Source: Pseudomonas sp. | GTDB lineage: Bacteria; Pseudomonadota; Gammaproteobacteria; Pseudomonadales; Pseudomonadaceae | NCBI GenBank assembly: GCA_007117785.1 | Contig: SKFV01000315.1 | Span: 1 to 5,857, forward strand | Length of the DNA: 5,857 bases | Direction of reading: 5' to 3' | Shown here: piece after piece, positions 1 to 5,857 of the stretch | Layout: each line of letters begins with the position of its first letter | Position numbering within the stretch: the stretch's first letter is position 1 | Position numbers and translations under genes: made by a program | The notes under the pieces: model-generated | Told to the model about the DNA's origin: nothing | Databases searched by the model: none | The model's input: the letters and a program-made list of their open reading frames with translations, nothing else

Positions 1-1726
1 GCATGAAAAACTTTTCACTGTCCGTGAAAGCTTCACGGCTCTGCTTTGAAGCGAACATCAATGTACCGTAGAGCCTGTCGTGTACCCACAAAGGCACGCC
101 AATATAGGCTTTGAAAGCCTGACGAAGATCATCCGCTTGATTGTGCAGATTGTTATTAACTTGCAGCGTGACAAGATCCTTGCTGGCAACGGTCGAGGCG
201 CAACACGTTTGACTAAGAGGTAATGTTTGACCTGCAACGAGGCCGCTGTCAGCCGGAGAAATACAGGCCCTGATCAGATAATCAGATTTTTCAATACGAC
301 TCAGCACGGCAATATCAAGCGCCAGGAATTCAGCACTCAAGCGCAAAGCAGTTTCAACCTGTTGCGGAATATCCAACGAAGCCTGTGATGCGATCTGGTT
401 CAATATTGCAAAGCCTTGCAGCTGGCGCTGCTGCTCATGCTGCAAACGTTTTTCCGACGTAATATCCAGAATAAAACCATCCAGATAAGCCAGGCTTCCA
501 GCGTCATCGAAGACAGGTGAGCCGCGCTCCTGCGCCCAGCGCACACTGCCATCCCGGTGCAGCAGCCGGTATTCCAGCTGCCAGGGTTGGCCGCGTTCAA
601 CAGCGGTAGCCACCTCTTTTTCAAGCCAGGCCTGATCGTCTGGGTGGATAATGCTTTGATAACTGCGGGCCCGGTTCTCAATAAAGTCAGATGACGGGTA
701 GCCCGATAGCGGATCAACCTGTGAACTCATATACAGCATGGTCCATTCGGCATCATGCCGACAGCGGTAGGTCGTCCCCGGAATATTCTCGACCAGTGAT
801 CGATACTGTTGTTCACTATCACGTAACGCTTGCTGCGCATGAATCTGCTCACTGACATCGGCATGGGTGCCAGCCATCAGCAAGGGCTGGCCGTCTTCAC
901 TATGACTGACCAGACGACCACGACCCTGAACCCAAACCCAATGTCCGGATTTGTGCCGCATACGACAAACCACATCGTAAAACTCTGCCTCTCCATTGAA
1001 ATGGGCCAGCAAGGCCTGGTTCGATGCTTCCAGATCGTCAGGGTGTACAAGGCTCATCCAGGTGTCGATACTGATTGGCGCCAATTCCTCGAGGGTGTAG
1101 CCGACAATATCGGCCCAGCGCTCATTGAATACCGTTTCACCAGTCTGCACGTTCCATTCCCAGGTACCAATGTGCGTACCGGCGATGACCGATGCCAACC
1201 TCCGCTCGGCCAGCTCAGCTCTGGCCAGCTGCCCTTGCATATTAAGCTGACGCAACTCCAGCTCAACCATGTCAGCCAGGTCGCGTAATAGCAGCTGACG
1301 CTCTTCACTCAAGGAACCCGGTTCAGAATGAATCAGGCATAGCGTACCCACCTTATGTTGCTCATCAACAAGCAAAGGGGCGCCGGCATAGAAACGGATA
1401 CTCGGATCGCCAGTGACCAGTGGATTGTCAGCGAAGCGTTCATCCTCAAGTGCGTTTTCTACCACCAGGATATGATCCTGCAAGATGGCGTGGCCACAAA
1501 AGGATACGCTGCGTGGAGTTTGCGTTGCTTCGAGCCCCTGGCGCGACTTGAACCATTGAAAGTCGTCTGCCACGAGCGAAATGAGCGCTATATCCACATC
1601 AAAAAGACGCTGAGCTAGACGGGTAATTCGATCAAAGCGTGGTTCAGCCGCGGAGAACAACTGGCCGGTGTCATACAATGCCTGTAAACGCGCTGACTCG
1701 TCTTCGGGAAGCTCTGGTGGCTGCAT
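1..1726 (-). CDS. GAF-PAS-PAS-GAF multidomain sensor protein, 3' end cut by window edge
   Basis: This reading frame is open for 575 codons and runs off the left edge, so the C-terminus is missing. Residues about 25-160 form a GAF domain with hallmarks such as FCGHAIL (77-83), RFYAGAPL (111-118) and GTLCLI (127-132). Residues about 175-298 and 303-430 are two PAS domains of the PAS_3 type, each with an HPDD motif (228-231 and 361-364) and a C-terminal PAC-like part (GHWVWVQGRGR; DGSVRWAQERG). Residues from about 437 begin a second GAF domain of a different subtype (AYIGVPLWV, 540-548; YGTLMFAS, 553-560). Glutamine-rich, probably helical linkers join the modules. No signal peptide or membrane segment is seen, so the protein is probably a cytoplasmic sensor. 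The start at 1726 is well fixed: an in-frame TAA lies eight codons upstream (1748-1750) and a GAAGAGGC ribosome binding site lies just before the ATG. In this family the missing part is usually a GGDEF (with or without EAL) or histidine kinase domain; which one cannot be told here. The ligands of the sensory domains are unknown. Confidence 0.9.
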   Translation of the reverse strand, partial: MQPPELPEDESARLQALYDTGQLFSAAEPRFDRITRLAQRLFDVDIALISLVADDFQWFKSRQGLEATQTPRSVSFCGHAILQDHILVVENALEDERFADNPLVTGDPSIRFYAGAPLLVDEQHKVGTLCLIHSEPGSLSEERQLLLRDLADMVELELRQLNMQGQLARAELAERRLASVIAGTHIGTWEWNVQTGETVFNERWADIVGYTLEELAPISIDTWMSLVHPDDLEASNQALLAHFNGEAEFYDVVCRMRHKSGHWVWVQGRGRLVSHSEDGQPLLMAGTHADVSEQIHAQQALRDSEQQYRSLVENIPGTTYRCRHDAEWTMLYMSSQVDPLSGYPSSDFIENRARSYQSIIHPDDQAWLEKEVATAVERGQPWQLEYRLLHRDGSVRWAQERGSPVFDDAGSLAYLDGFILDITSEKRLQHEQQRQLQGFAILNQIASQASLDIPQQVETALRLSAEFLALDIAVLSRIEKSDYLIRACISPADSGLVAGQTLPLSQTCCASTVASKDLVTLQVNNNLHNQADDLRQAFKAYIGVPLWVHDRLYGTLMFASKQSREAFTDSEKFFM

Positions 1727-1857
1727 GAACGCCTCTTCAACCAGTTTTTATAATTTACGCTTCCAGATTAAGCATAAATCAATTTACTGGCCAGCGGTGT
1801 TAACTGCAAAGTTGGTTACTGCAGGTCAAAGCGCAAGGCTAGGAGATATTCAGGGGG
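1727..1857. other. Intergenic spacer between dusC and the sensor gene
   Basis: This 131-base gap follows the dusC stop and precedes the sensor start, both read on the minus strand. It is clearly more AT-rich than the flanking genes, especially 1741-1785, which could hold a sensor promoter (for example a TTGATT-like hexamer followed by an AT-rich TAAATT/TATAAA stretch), but the spacing is poor and I do not assign one. The sensor ribosome binding site (AAGAGG on the minus strand, about 1731-1737) is good. Two near-identical direct copies of gtta(a)ctgca occur at 1799-1808 and 1815-1823. I see no strong hairpin followed by a T-run, so readthrough from dusC into the sensor gene is possible. Confidence 0.6.
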
Positions 1858-2808
1858 TCATTCTGCAACCAGTGCATGGCCTACTTTATCAGCGCAGGTC
1901 TCCCGCCGGACCTGATCAAACAGTGGCTGGGCTTCGGGATAGCCGCGGGTGAGCATGCCCAGCCACTGCTTGAGACGCCCCGGGGCATGGCGGTCGGCCA
2001 CGCGCAAACGCACCTGACGGTAGAATTCCTGCAACCAGGGCTGCATCTCGGTCCAACTGAGCGGTGCCCGCTGGTCACTGGCTTGCCATTGGGCAATCTG
2101 TCGTGCCAGATCGGGCCGGCCAACCAGGCCACGGCCGAGCATGATATGCTCACAGCCGCTTTCCGCGCGTATCGCGTGATAATCATCCAGATTCCACACT
2201 TCACCGTTAGCGATGACCGGCACGGCGACCGTGTCACGAATTCGTGCCAGCCAGTCCCAGTGCACCACCGGCTTGTAGCCTTCTACCTTGGTTCGCGCAT
2301 GCACGACGATATGGGCCGCGCCACTGTCCGCCAGTGCCTGCGCGCACTCCAGCGTCTGGCTGGTATCGCTGTAGCCCAGGCGCATTTTTGCCGTCACCGG
2401 CACCTCTGCGGGCACGGCAGCCCGCACGGCACTGACAATCGCCGCCAGCATCTCCGGCTCCTGCAGCAAGACGGCGCCACCGCGATGGCGGTTGACCGTC
2501 TTGGCCGGGCAACCGAAATTCAGATCGACGGCCGGTGCGCCCTGTTCAGCCAGCCAATGGGCATTATGCGCCAGCCAGCGAAGGTCAGAGCCCAACAATT
2601 GCGGGTGCACCGCTACGCCAGTAGCCGTTTTCCAGCCATGTTCGGCTTCCGGTACCAGTCTTTGCAGCGTCGACAATTGCAGCGGCCCAGCAGTCACACG
2701 GATAAATTCGCTGACGCACCAATCGATGCCACCAATGCGCGTCAACACATCACGCATCGGCGGATCCACCAAGCCTTCCATCGGCGCCAGCACCACCAAT
2801 CCACTCAT
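1858..2808 (-). CDS. dusC: tRNA-dihydrouridine(16) synthase DusC
   Basis: The 316-residue protein is a flavin-dependent tRNA-dihydrouridine synthase that reduces a uridine of the tRNA D-loop using FMN and NADPH. The N-terminal TIM barrel carries the family motifs in order: APMEGLVD (8-15); DLNFGCPAKTVN (95-106) with catalytic Cys100; MRLG preceded by Lys141 (141-145); VVHARTKVEGY (168-178) with His170; VIANGEVW (198-205); and the FMN-phosphate segment MLGRGLVGRPDL (223-234). The C-terminal helical tRNA-binding domain includes GRLKQWLGML (277-286). Length and the APMEG, TVN, GEVWN and LKQWL features fit the DusC subfamily (315 residues in E. coli, position U16) better than DusA or DusB. The ATG overlaps the TGA of ligA by four bases, so translation is probably coupled to ligA. 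All expected key residues are present and the gene appears intact. U16 specificity is inferred from the subfamily match. Confidence 0.95.
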   Translation of the reverse strand: MSGLVVLAPMEGLVDPPMRDVLTRIGGIDWCVSEFIRVTAGPLQLSTLQRLVPEAEHGWKTATGVAVHPQLLGSDLRWLAHNAHWLAEQGAPAVDLNFGCPAKTVNRHRGGAVLLQEPEMLAAIVSAVRAAVPAEVPVTAKMRLGYSDTSQTLECAQALADSGAAHIVVHARTKVEGYKPVVHWDWLARIRDTVAVPVIANGEVWNLDDYHAIRAESGCEHIMLGRGLVGRPDLARQIAQWQASDQRAPLSWTEMQPWLQEFYRQVRLRVADRHAPGRLKQWLGMLTRGYPEAQPLFDQVRRETCADKVGHALVAE

Positions 2809-5180
2809 GGCTGGATACCCTGCTCGCGCAGCATGTCCAGCAGCCTGGCCTCATCCCACACGGTCACACCCAATTGCTCGGCCTTGCTCAACTTGCTGCC
2901 GGCACCGGGGCCGGCAACCAGGCAATGGGTCTTGGCCGAGACACTGCCGGCCACCTTGGCGCCCAGGCTTTCCAGGTGCACCTTGGCCACATCCCGCGAA
3001 AAGGTCTCCAATGTACCCGTTAGCACCCAGGTCTGACCGGTCAGCGGCTGGTCATCAGCCACCTCGGCCTTCGGGCTGTCCCAGTGCATACCAAAATCAC
3101 GCAGTTGCGCTTCAATCGCCAGTGCCTGTTCGCGCTGCGCCTCATCACGGAAATAGGCCAGCAGACTTTGCTGGGCCTTGTCGGTAAAGCGTTCAACCTG
3201 CTTGAGTTCCAGCCAGTCGGCGTCGATCAATGCCGACACACTGCCAAAGGCATTGGCCAGACGCTCAGCCCCGGTCTTGGCCACATGGGGAATATTCAGG
3301 CGGGCAATAAACTCGGCAAAGCTGACGCTGGCAGCAAATTCAGCGGCCAGTTCGCCCTCTTCCTGCAGCTCAAGACCGCGATCCAGCAGTTGGCTGATCA
3401 CCCTCTGGTTGTGGTCATCAGCAAAGAAGCTGTGGATTTCATGCGCCACTTCCAGCCCCACATCTGGTAGATAGACCAGCACCTCGGGTAGCGCCCGACT
3501 GATACGCGCCAGAGAGCCCAATGCGCGGGCCAGCAACTTGGCAGTTTCCTCGCCCACATCGGGTATTCCCAGCGCATAGATAAAGCGCGCCAGCGTCGGC
3601 TGCTTGCTGTCCTGAATAGCGCTGAGCAGGTTTTTGGTGGATAGCTCAGCAAAGCCCTCCAAGTCAATGACCTGCTCATAGGTCAGGGAGAACAGATCAG
3701 CGGGTGAACTCACCAGCCCGGTATCCACCAGCTGCTCGACAATCTTCTCACCCAGGCCGTCGATATCCAGCGCGCGGCGCGACACGAAATGGATGATCGA
3801 TTGCTTGAGCTGGGCCTGGCAGGTCAGGCGACCGACACAGCGATAAACCGACCCTTCACTGACGCTTTGACTGCCCTTGCCCCGCTTGACCAGTTGGGTG
3901 CGTTCCACGGCCGAACCGCAGACCGGGCATTGCTCGGGAATAACCACCGGCCGGGCATCCGCCGGGCGGCGTTCCGGCACCACCTGCATGACCTGGGGAA
4001 TCACATCGCCAGCGCGACGAATAATCACATGATCGCCGATCATGACACCGAGCCGCGCGACTTCATCCATATTGTGCAAGGTAGCGTTGGATACCGTGAC
4101 CCCGGCTACCTGTACCGGTTTCAAACGGGCCACCGGAGTAACGGCACCGGTGCGCCCGACCTGGAATTCAACATCCAGCAACTCGGTCACTTCCTCCAGT
4201 GCCGGGAATTTATGCGCGATTGCCCAGCGCGGCTCGCGGGCACGAAAACCCAGCTCCCGCTGCTGGGCCAGCGCATTGACCTTGAACACCACGCCGTCAA
4301 TTTCATAATCAAGGTCCGCGCGGCGTTTACCGATATCGTCGTAATAGGCCAGGCAGGCATCCACGCCTGTGGCCAGTTTGAGCTCACGACTGATGGTCAG
4401 GCCCCAGTCACGCAACTGTTCCAGTACGGCGGTCTGGGTATCCGGCAGCTCGCCGTCAACCCGGCCAATACCGTAGCAACAGAATTCCAGCGGACGCTGG
4501 GCAGTGATACTTGAATCCAGTTGCCGCAGCGAGCCGGCAGCCGCATTGCGCGGATTGGCGAAGGTCTTGCCGCCCTGCTCGCGCTGGCGTTCGTTCAGCA
4601 CGTCAAACCCCGCCTTGCTGATAAAGACTTCGCCGCGCACTTCCAGCACATCTGGCCAGTCCTTGCCGCGCAGCTTCAAGGGCACATTGCGAATGGTGCG
4701 TACATTGGTGGTGATATCTTCGCCAGTGCTGCCGTCACCCCGAGTTGCGGCGCGCACCAGTTGCCCTTGTTCATAGAGAATACTGACCGCCAGGCCATCG
4801 AGCTTGGGTTCGCAGCAGTAATCAATCTCCGCGCCACCGCCAAACAGATCACCCGCCGGCAGATCCAGGCCCTCGCGCACCCGGCGATGAAAGTCGCGCA
4901 TGCTCTGCTCATCAAAGGCATTACCCAGACTGAGCATGGGCACTTCATGCCTGACCTCGGCAAAGGCGGACAGTGGCGCCCCACCAACGCGCTGGGTCGG
5001 CGAATCAGCCGTCACCAGCTCCGGATGCGCGGCTTCAATGACTTGCAGTTCACGGAACAGGCGATCGTATTCCGCATCCGGAATCGATGGCTCATCCAGA
5101 ACGTAATAGCGGTAATTATGCTGGTCCAGCGCCTCACGCAGTTGAAGGGCGCGGGCAGCAGCTTGGGCAGTGGCGGTCAT
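2805..5180 (-). CDS. ligA: NAD-dependent DNA ligase LigA, long Pseudomonas-type form
   Basis: LigA seals 3'-OH/5'-phosphate nicks in DNA during replication and repair, using NAD+ to form an enzyme-AMP intermediate. Domain Ia (about 1-75) has the NMN-binding HNYRYY...DAEYD signature (21-39). The adenylation domain has CEPKLDG (123-129) with catalytic Lys126, ATRGDG (145-150), RGEVF (182-186), DYEIDGVVFKV (291-301) and IAHKFP (321-326). The OB fold follows (about 335-405). A Cys4 zinc finger uses C418, C421, C448 and C454. Helix-hairpin-helix repeats cover about 465-600, then an extra related unit (620-700), then a BRCT domain (711-791; SLGAKVAGSVSAKT at 738-751). The enzyme is about 120 residues longer than E. 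coli LigA, owing mostly to the zinc-finger insert and the extra unit. The start is the first ATG after an in-frame TAA seven codons upstream, and no strong Shine-Dalgarno sequence precedes it. The presence of zinc finger, HhH and BRCT rules out LigB. dusC overlaps the 3' end. In P. aeruginosa, as I recall, ligA instead follows smc and zipA. Confidence 0.98.
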   Translation of the reverse strand: MTATAQAAARALQLREALDQHNYRYYVLDEPSIPDAEYDRLFRELQVIEAAHPELVTADSPTQRVGGAPLSAFAEVRHEVPMLSLGNAFDEQSMRDFHRRVREGLDLPAGDLFGGGAEIDYCCEPKLDGLAVSILYEQGQLVRAATRGDGSTGEDITTNVRTIRNVPLKLRGKDWPDVLEVRGEVFISKAGFDVLNERQREQGGKTFANPRNAAAGSLRQLDSSITAQRPLEFCCYGIGRVDGELPDTQTAVLEQLRDWGLTISRELKLATGVDACLAYYDDIGKRRADLDYEIDGVVFKVNALAQQRELGFRAREPRWAIAHKFPALEEVTELLDVEFQVGRTGAVTPVARLKPVQVAGVTVSNATLHNMDEVARLGVMIGDHVIIRRAGDVIPQVMQVVPERRPADARPVVIPEQCPVCGSAVERTQLVKRGKGSQSVSEGSVYRCVGRLTCQAQLKQSIIHFVSRRALDIDGLGEKIVEQLVDTGLVSSPADLFSLTYEQVIDLEGFAELSTKNLLSAIQDSKQPTLARFIYALGIPDVGEETAKLLARALGSLARISRALPEVLVYLPDVGLEVAHEIHSFFADDHNQRVISQLLDRGLELQEEGELAAEFAASVSFAEFIARLNIPHVAKTGAERLANAFGSVSALIDADWLELKQVERFTDKAQQSLLAYFRDEAQREQALAIEAQLRDFGMHWDSPKAEVADDQPLTGQTWVLTGTLETFSRDVAKVHLESLGAKVAGSVSAKTHCLVAGPGAGSKLSKAEQLGVTVWDEARLLDMLREQGIQP
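3081..3596 (-). repeat. Diverged internal duplication of a helix-hairpin-helix unit within LigA
   Basis: LigA residues 529-607 (bases 3360-3596) and 620-700 (bases 3081-3323) align as two copies of one unit. The first 33 residues of each share 13 identities by hand alignment, including FI, IP, LA and GS at equivalent positions (compare ARFIYALGIPDVG with AEFIARLNIPHVA, and ARALGSL with ANAFGSV). Both copies continue through a helical stretch with an aromatic pair (SFF; AYF) and end in a similar short segment (DRGLEL; RDFGMHW). The second copy has lost the hairpin glycine (DVG becomes HVA), suggesting weakened canonical DNA-backbone contact. The end of the second copy, not the first, resembles the segment that leads into BRCT in E. 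coli LigA (GVHW). The repeat is visible in protein sequence only. Confidence 0.7.
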
Positions 5181-5211
5181 GGTCAGGGTATCTGCAAATT
5201 AACGATGCTCA

Positions 5212-5241
5212 ATTGTACCCAAAGCCTGCGCCCAACGTCAG
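5212..5241 (-). promoter_or_regulatory. Putative sigma70 promoter for ligA-dusC
   Basis: On the minus strand a CTGACG hexamer (5236-5241; four of six matches to TTGACA) is followed after 18 bases by TACAAT (5212-5217; five of six matches to TATAAT). Transcription would begin near 5205, giving a leader of about 25 bases before the ligA ATG. The leader has no strong Shine-Dalgarno sequence, which may keep ligase translation modest. The assignment rests on consensus matching by eye only. Confidence 0.5.
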
Positions 5242-5330
5242 ACCGGGGCTATGGCCCGACATCAAATGTATGGATAGTGCCGGCAAAAACGAGTCAGGAC
5301 GCTAGACTGAACGCATAAAAACAACCCAGC

Positions 5331-5335
5331 AAGGA
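5331..5335 (+). promoter_or_regulatory. Ribosome binding site of the propeller gene
   Basis: AAGGA lies six bases before the ATG at 5342. An in-frame TAA at 5336-5338 directly precedes the start region, so no upstream alternative start is possible and this site fixes the N-terminus. Confidence 0.7.
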
Positions 5336-5341
5336 TAATCC

Positions 5342-5857
5342 ATGCCCTGTCTTCGCCCTGCCCTGTTCCTTACCGCCGCACTCGCCACCAGCATCCATGC
5401 CGCCAGCTGGACGGCTCCAGACGCCCTTGTCGCCCCTTCCGCTTTCAAGGGCGTGCACGGCCTGGCGATTGATCAACAAGGCCGCCTGCTTGCCGGCAGC
5501 GTGGTCGGCAACAGCATCTATCAGGTCGACAAGGACAGCGGTAACGTCTCGACCCTGATCGGACCGAATAAAGGTCAGGCCGATGATATCGCTATCGGCC
5601 CCGAAGGCGAGATGGCCTGGACCGGCTTCCAGAGCGGGCGCATTTTCTACCGCGCCCATGATGACGCCGAGATCATTCAGTTGGCCGACGGTCTGCCGGG
5701 TATCAACTCGATTGCCTTTAACCAGGACACGGGCGCCCTCTATGCCAGCCAGGTCTTTATGGGCGATGCGCTGTGGCAGATCGACCGTGAGGGCGCTGAG
5801 TCTCCGCGACTGATCCGCGAGGATATGGGCGGCTTCAATGGCTTTGAAGTCGGTGCC
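5342..5857 (+). CDS. Exported beta-propeller protein, SMP-30/gluconolactonase-like, 3' end cut by window edge
   Basis: The first 172 residues are visible and the frame is still open at the right edge. Residues 1-20 look like a Sec signal peptide: an arginine near the start, a hydrophobic core (ALFLTAALATS) and a likely cleavage site after IHA (18-20), so the mature protein should be periplasmic. The mature part shows propeller-blade repeats of about 40 residues: HGLAIDQQGRLLAGS (39-53), DDIAIGPEGEMAWTG (81-95) and NSIAFNQDTGALYAS (122-136), each followed by a strand such as NSIYQVD, GRIFYRA or ALWQID. The GGFNGFEVG segment (163-171) is typical of SMP-30/gluconolactonase/LRE-like and related NHL or strictosidine-synthase-like propellers. 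Whether it is a lactonase cannot be judged, because the later metal-binding positions are outside the window and no EGP-type N-terminal metal ligand is obvious. A non-enzymatic binding protein is an alternative. It is transcribed divergently from ligA and shows no functional link to it. Confidence 0.8.
   Translation, partial: MPCLRPALFLTAALATSIHAASWTAPDALVAPSAFKGVHGLAIDQQGRLLAGSVVGNSIYQVDKDSGNVSTLIGPNKGQADDIAIGPEGEMAWTGFQSGRIFYRAHDDAEIIQLADGLPGINSIAFNQDTGALYASQVFMGDALWQIDREGAESPRLIREDMGGFNGFEVGA

Larger units (their letters stand above)
5181..5341. other. Divergent intergenic region between ligA and the propeller gene
   Basis: This 161-base region separates the ligA start (minus strand) from the exported propeller gene (plus strand). 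It contains a credible ligA promoter at 5212-5241 and a ribosome binding site for the plus-strand gene at 5331-5335. A plus-strand promoter is not clear: TAGACT at 5303-5308 is a weak candidate -10 without a recognisable -35. A small GGGC/GCCC hairpin at 5246-5257 has no T-run and is probably incidental. No zipA-like coding sequence is seen here on either strand. Confidence 0.65.

Noticed and set aside
1..418. Second GAF domain as a bilin-binding phytochrome-like module
   Set aside because: The adjacent cysteines (residues 508-509) are not in a recognisable chromophore-attachment motif and no PHY domain is seen.
830..1288. Plus-strand open frame of 152 codons opposite the sensor gene
   Set aside because: It is antisense to the PAS region, with no domain match and no convincing ribosome binding site.
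1876..3036. Long plus-strand open frame of 386 codons antisense to dusC and the end of ligA
   Set aside because: It lies wholly opposite two well-supported genes, crosses their junction, and its translation is rich in His, Arg, Gln and Pro with no recognisable domain. This is typical of an antisense shadow in GC-rich DNA.
5246..5257. GGGC-TATG-GCCC hairpin as a possible terminator
   Set aside because: The stem is only four pairs with no T-run on either strand, and no gene ends nearby.
5303..5308. TAGACT as the -10 box of the propeller gene
   Set aside because: Only four of six positions match and no -35 hexamer is found at a suitable distance.
3789..5318. Plus-strand open frames opposite ligA (3789-4514 and 4521-5318)
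   Set aside because: Both are antisense to conserved LigA domains and show no family motifs, so they follow from ligA codon bias.
5294..5659. Minus-strand open frame of 121 codons opposite the propeller gene start
   Set aside because: It covers the signal peptide and first blades of a well-supported gene and has no recognisable features.

Overview
The window looks like an ordinary chromosomal stretch from a gammaproteobacterium close to the Pseudomonadaceae. The main evidence is the NAD-dependent DNA ligase: it is 791 residues long, with an extended zinc finger and an extra helix-hairpin-helix-like unit before the BRCT domain. I associate that build with Pseudomonas LigA and not with the roughly 670-residue enterobacterial form. 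I cannot name the species from sequence alone. Base composition is moderately GC-rich throughout, and I see no insertion sequence, integrase, tRNA, rRNA, CRISPR array or other sign of recent transfer.

Layout from left to right. Positions 1-1726 (minus strand) hold the first 575 codons of a large soluble sensor protein with the order GAF-PAS-PAS-GAF; its output domain lies beyond the left edge. Positions 1727-1857 are an AT-richer spacer with a good ribosome binding site for the sensor. Positions 1858-2808 (minus) encode the tRNA-dihydrouridine synthase DusC. Positions 2805-5180 (minus) encode the DNA ligase LigA. ligA and dusC overlap by four bases (ATGA), so they almost certainly form a translationally coupled pair. 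Positions 5181-5341 are a divergent intergenic region with a plausible sigma70 promoter for ligA. Positions 5342-5857 (plus) hold the first 172 codons of an exported beta-propeller protein of the SMP-30/gluconolactonase-like superfamily, cut by the right edge.

On the minus strand the transcription order is ligA, dusC, then the sensor gene after a 131-base gap. ligA (DNA replication and repair) and dusC (tRNA modification) are housekeeping genes with no obvious mechanistic link; the overlap suggests shared expression more than shared function. The sensor may have its own promoter or be read through from dusC, as no convincing terminator separates them. The propeller gene is divergent and independent.

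I did not find a previously undescribed system. The most interesting points are an internal duplication in LigA, the ligA-dusC coupling in a context without zipA directly upstream, and the two-GAF/two-PAS sensor whose output domain is missing from view.
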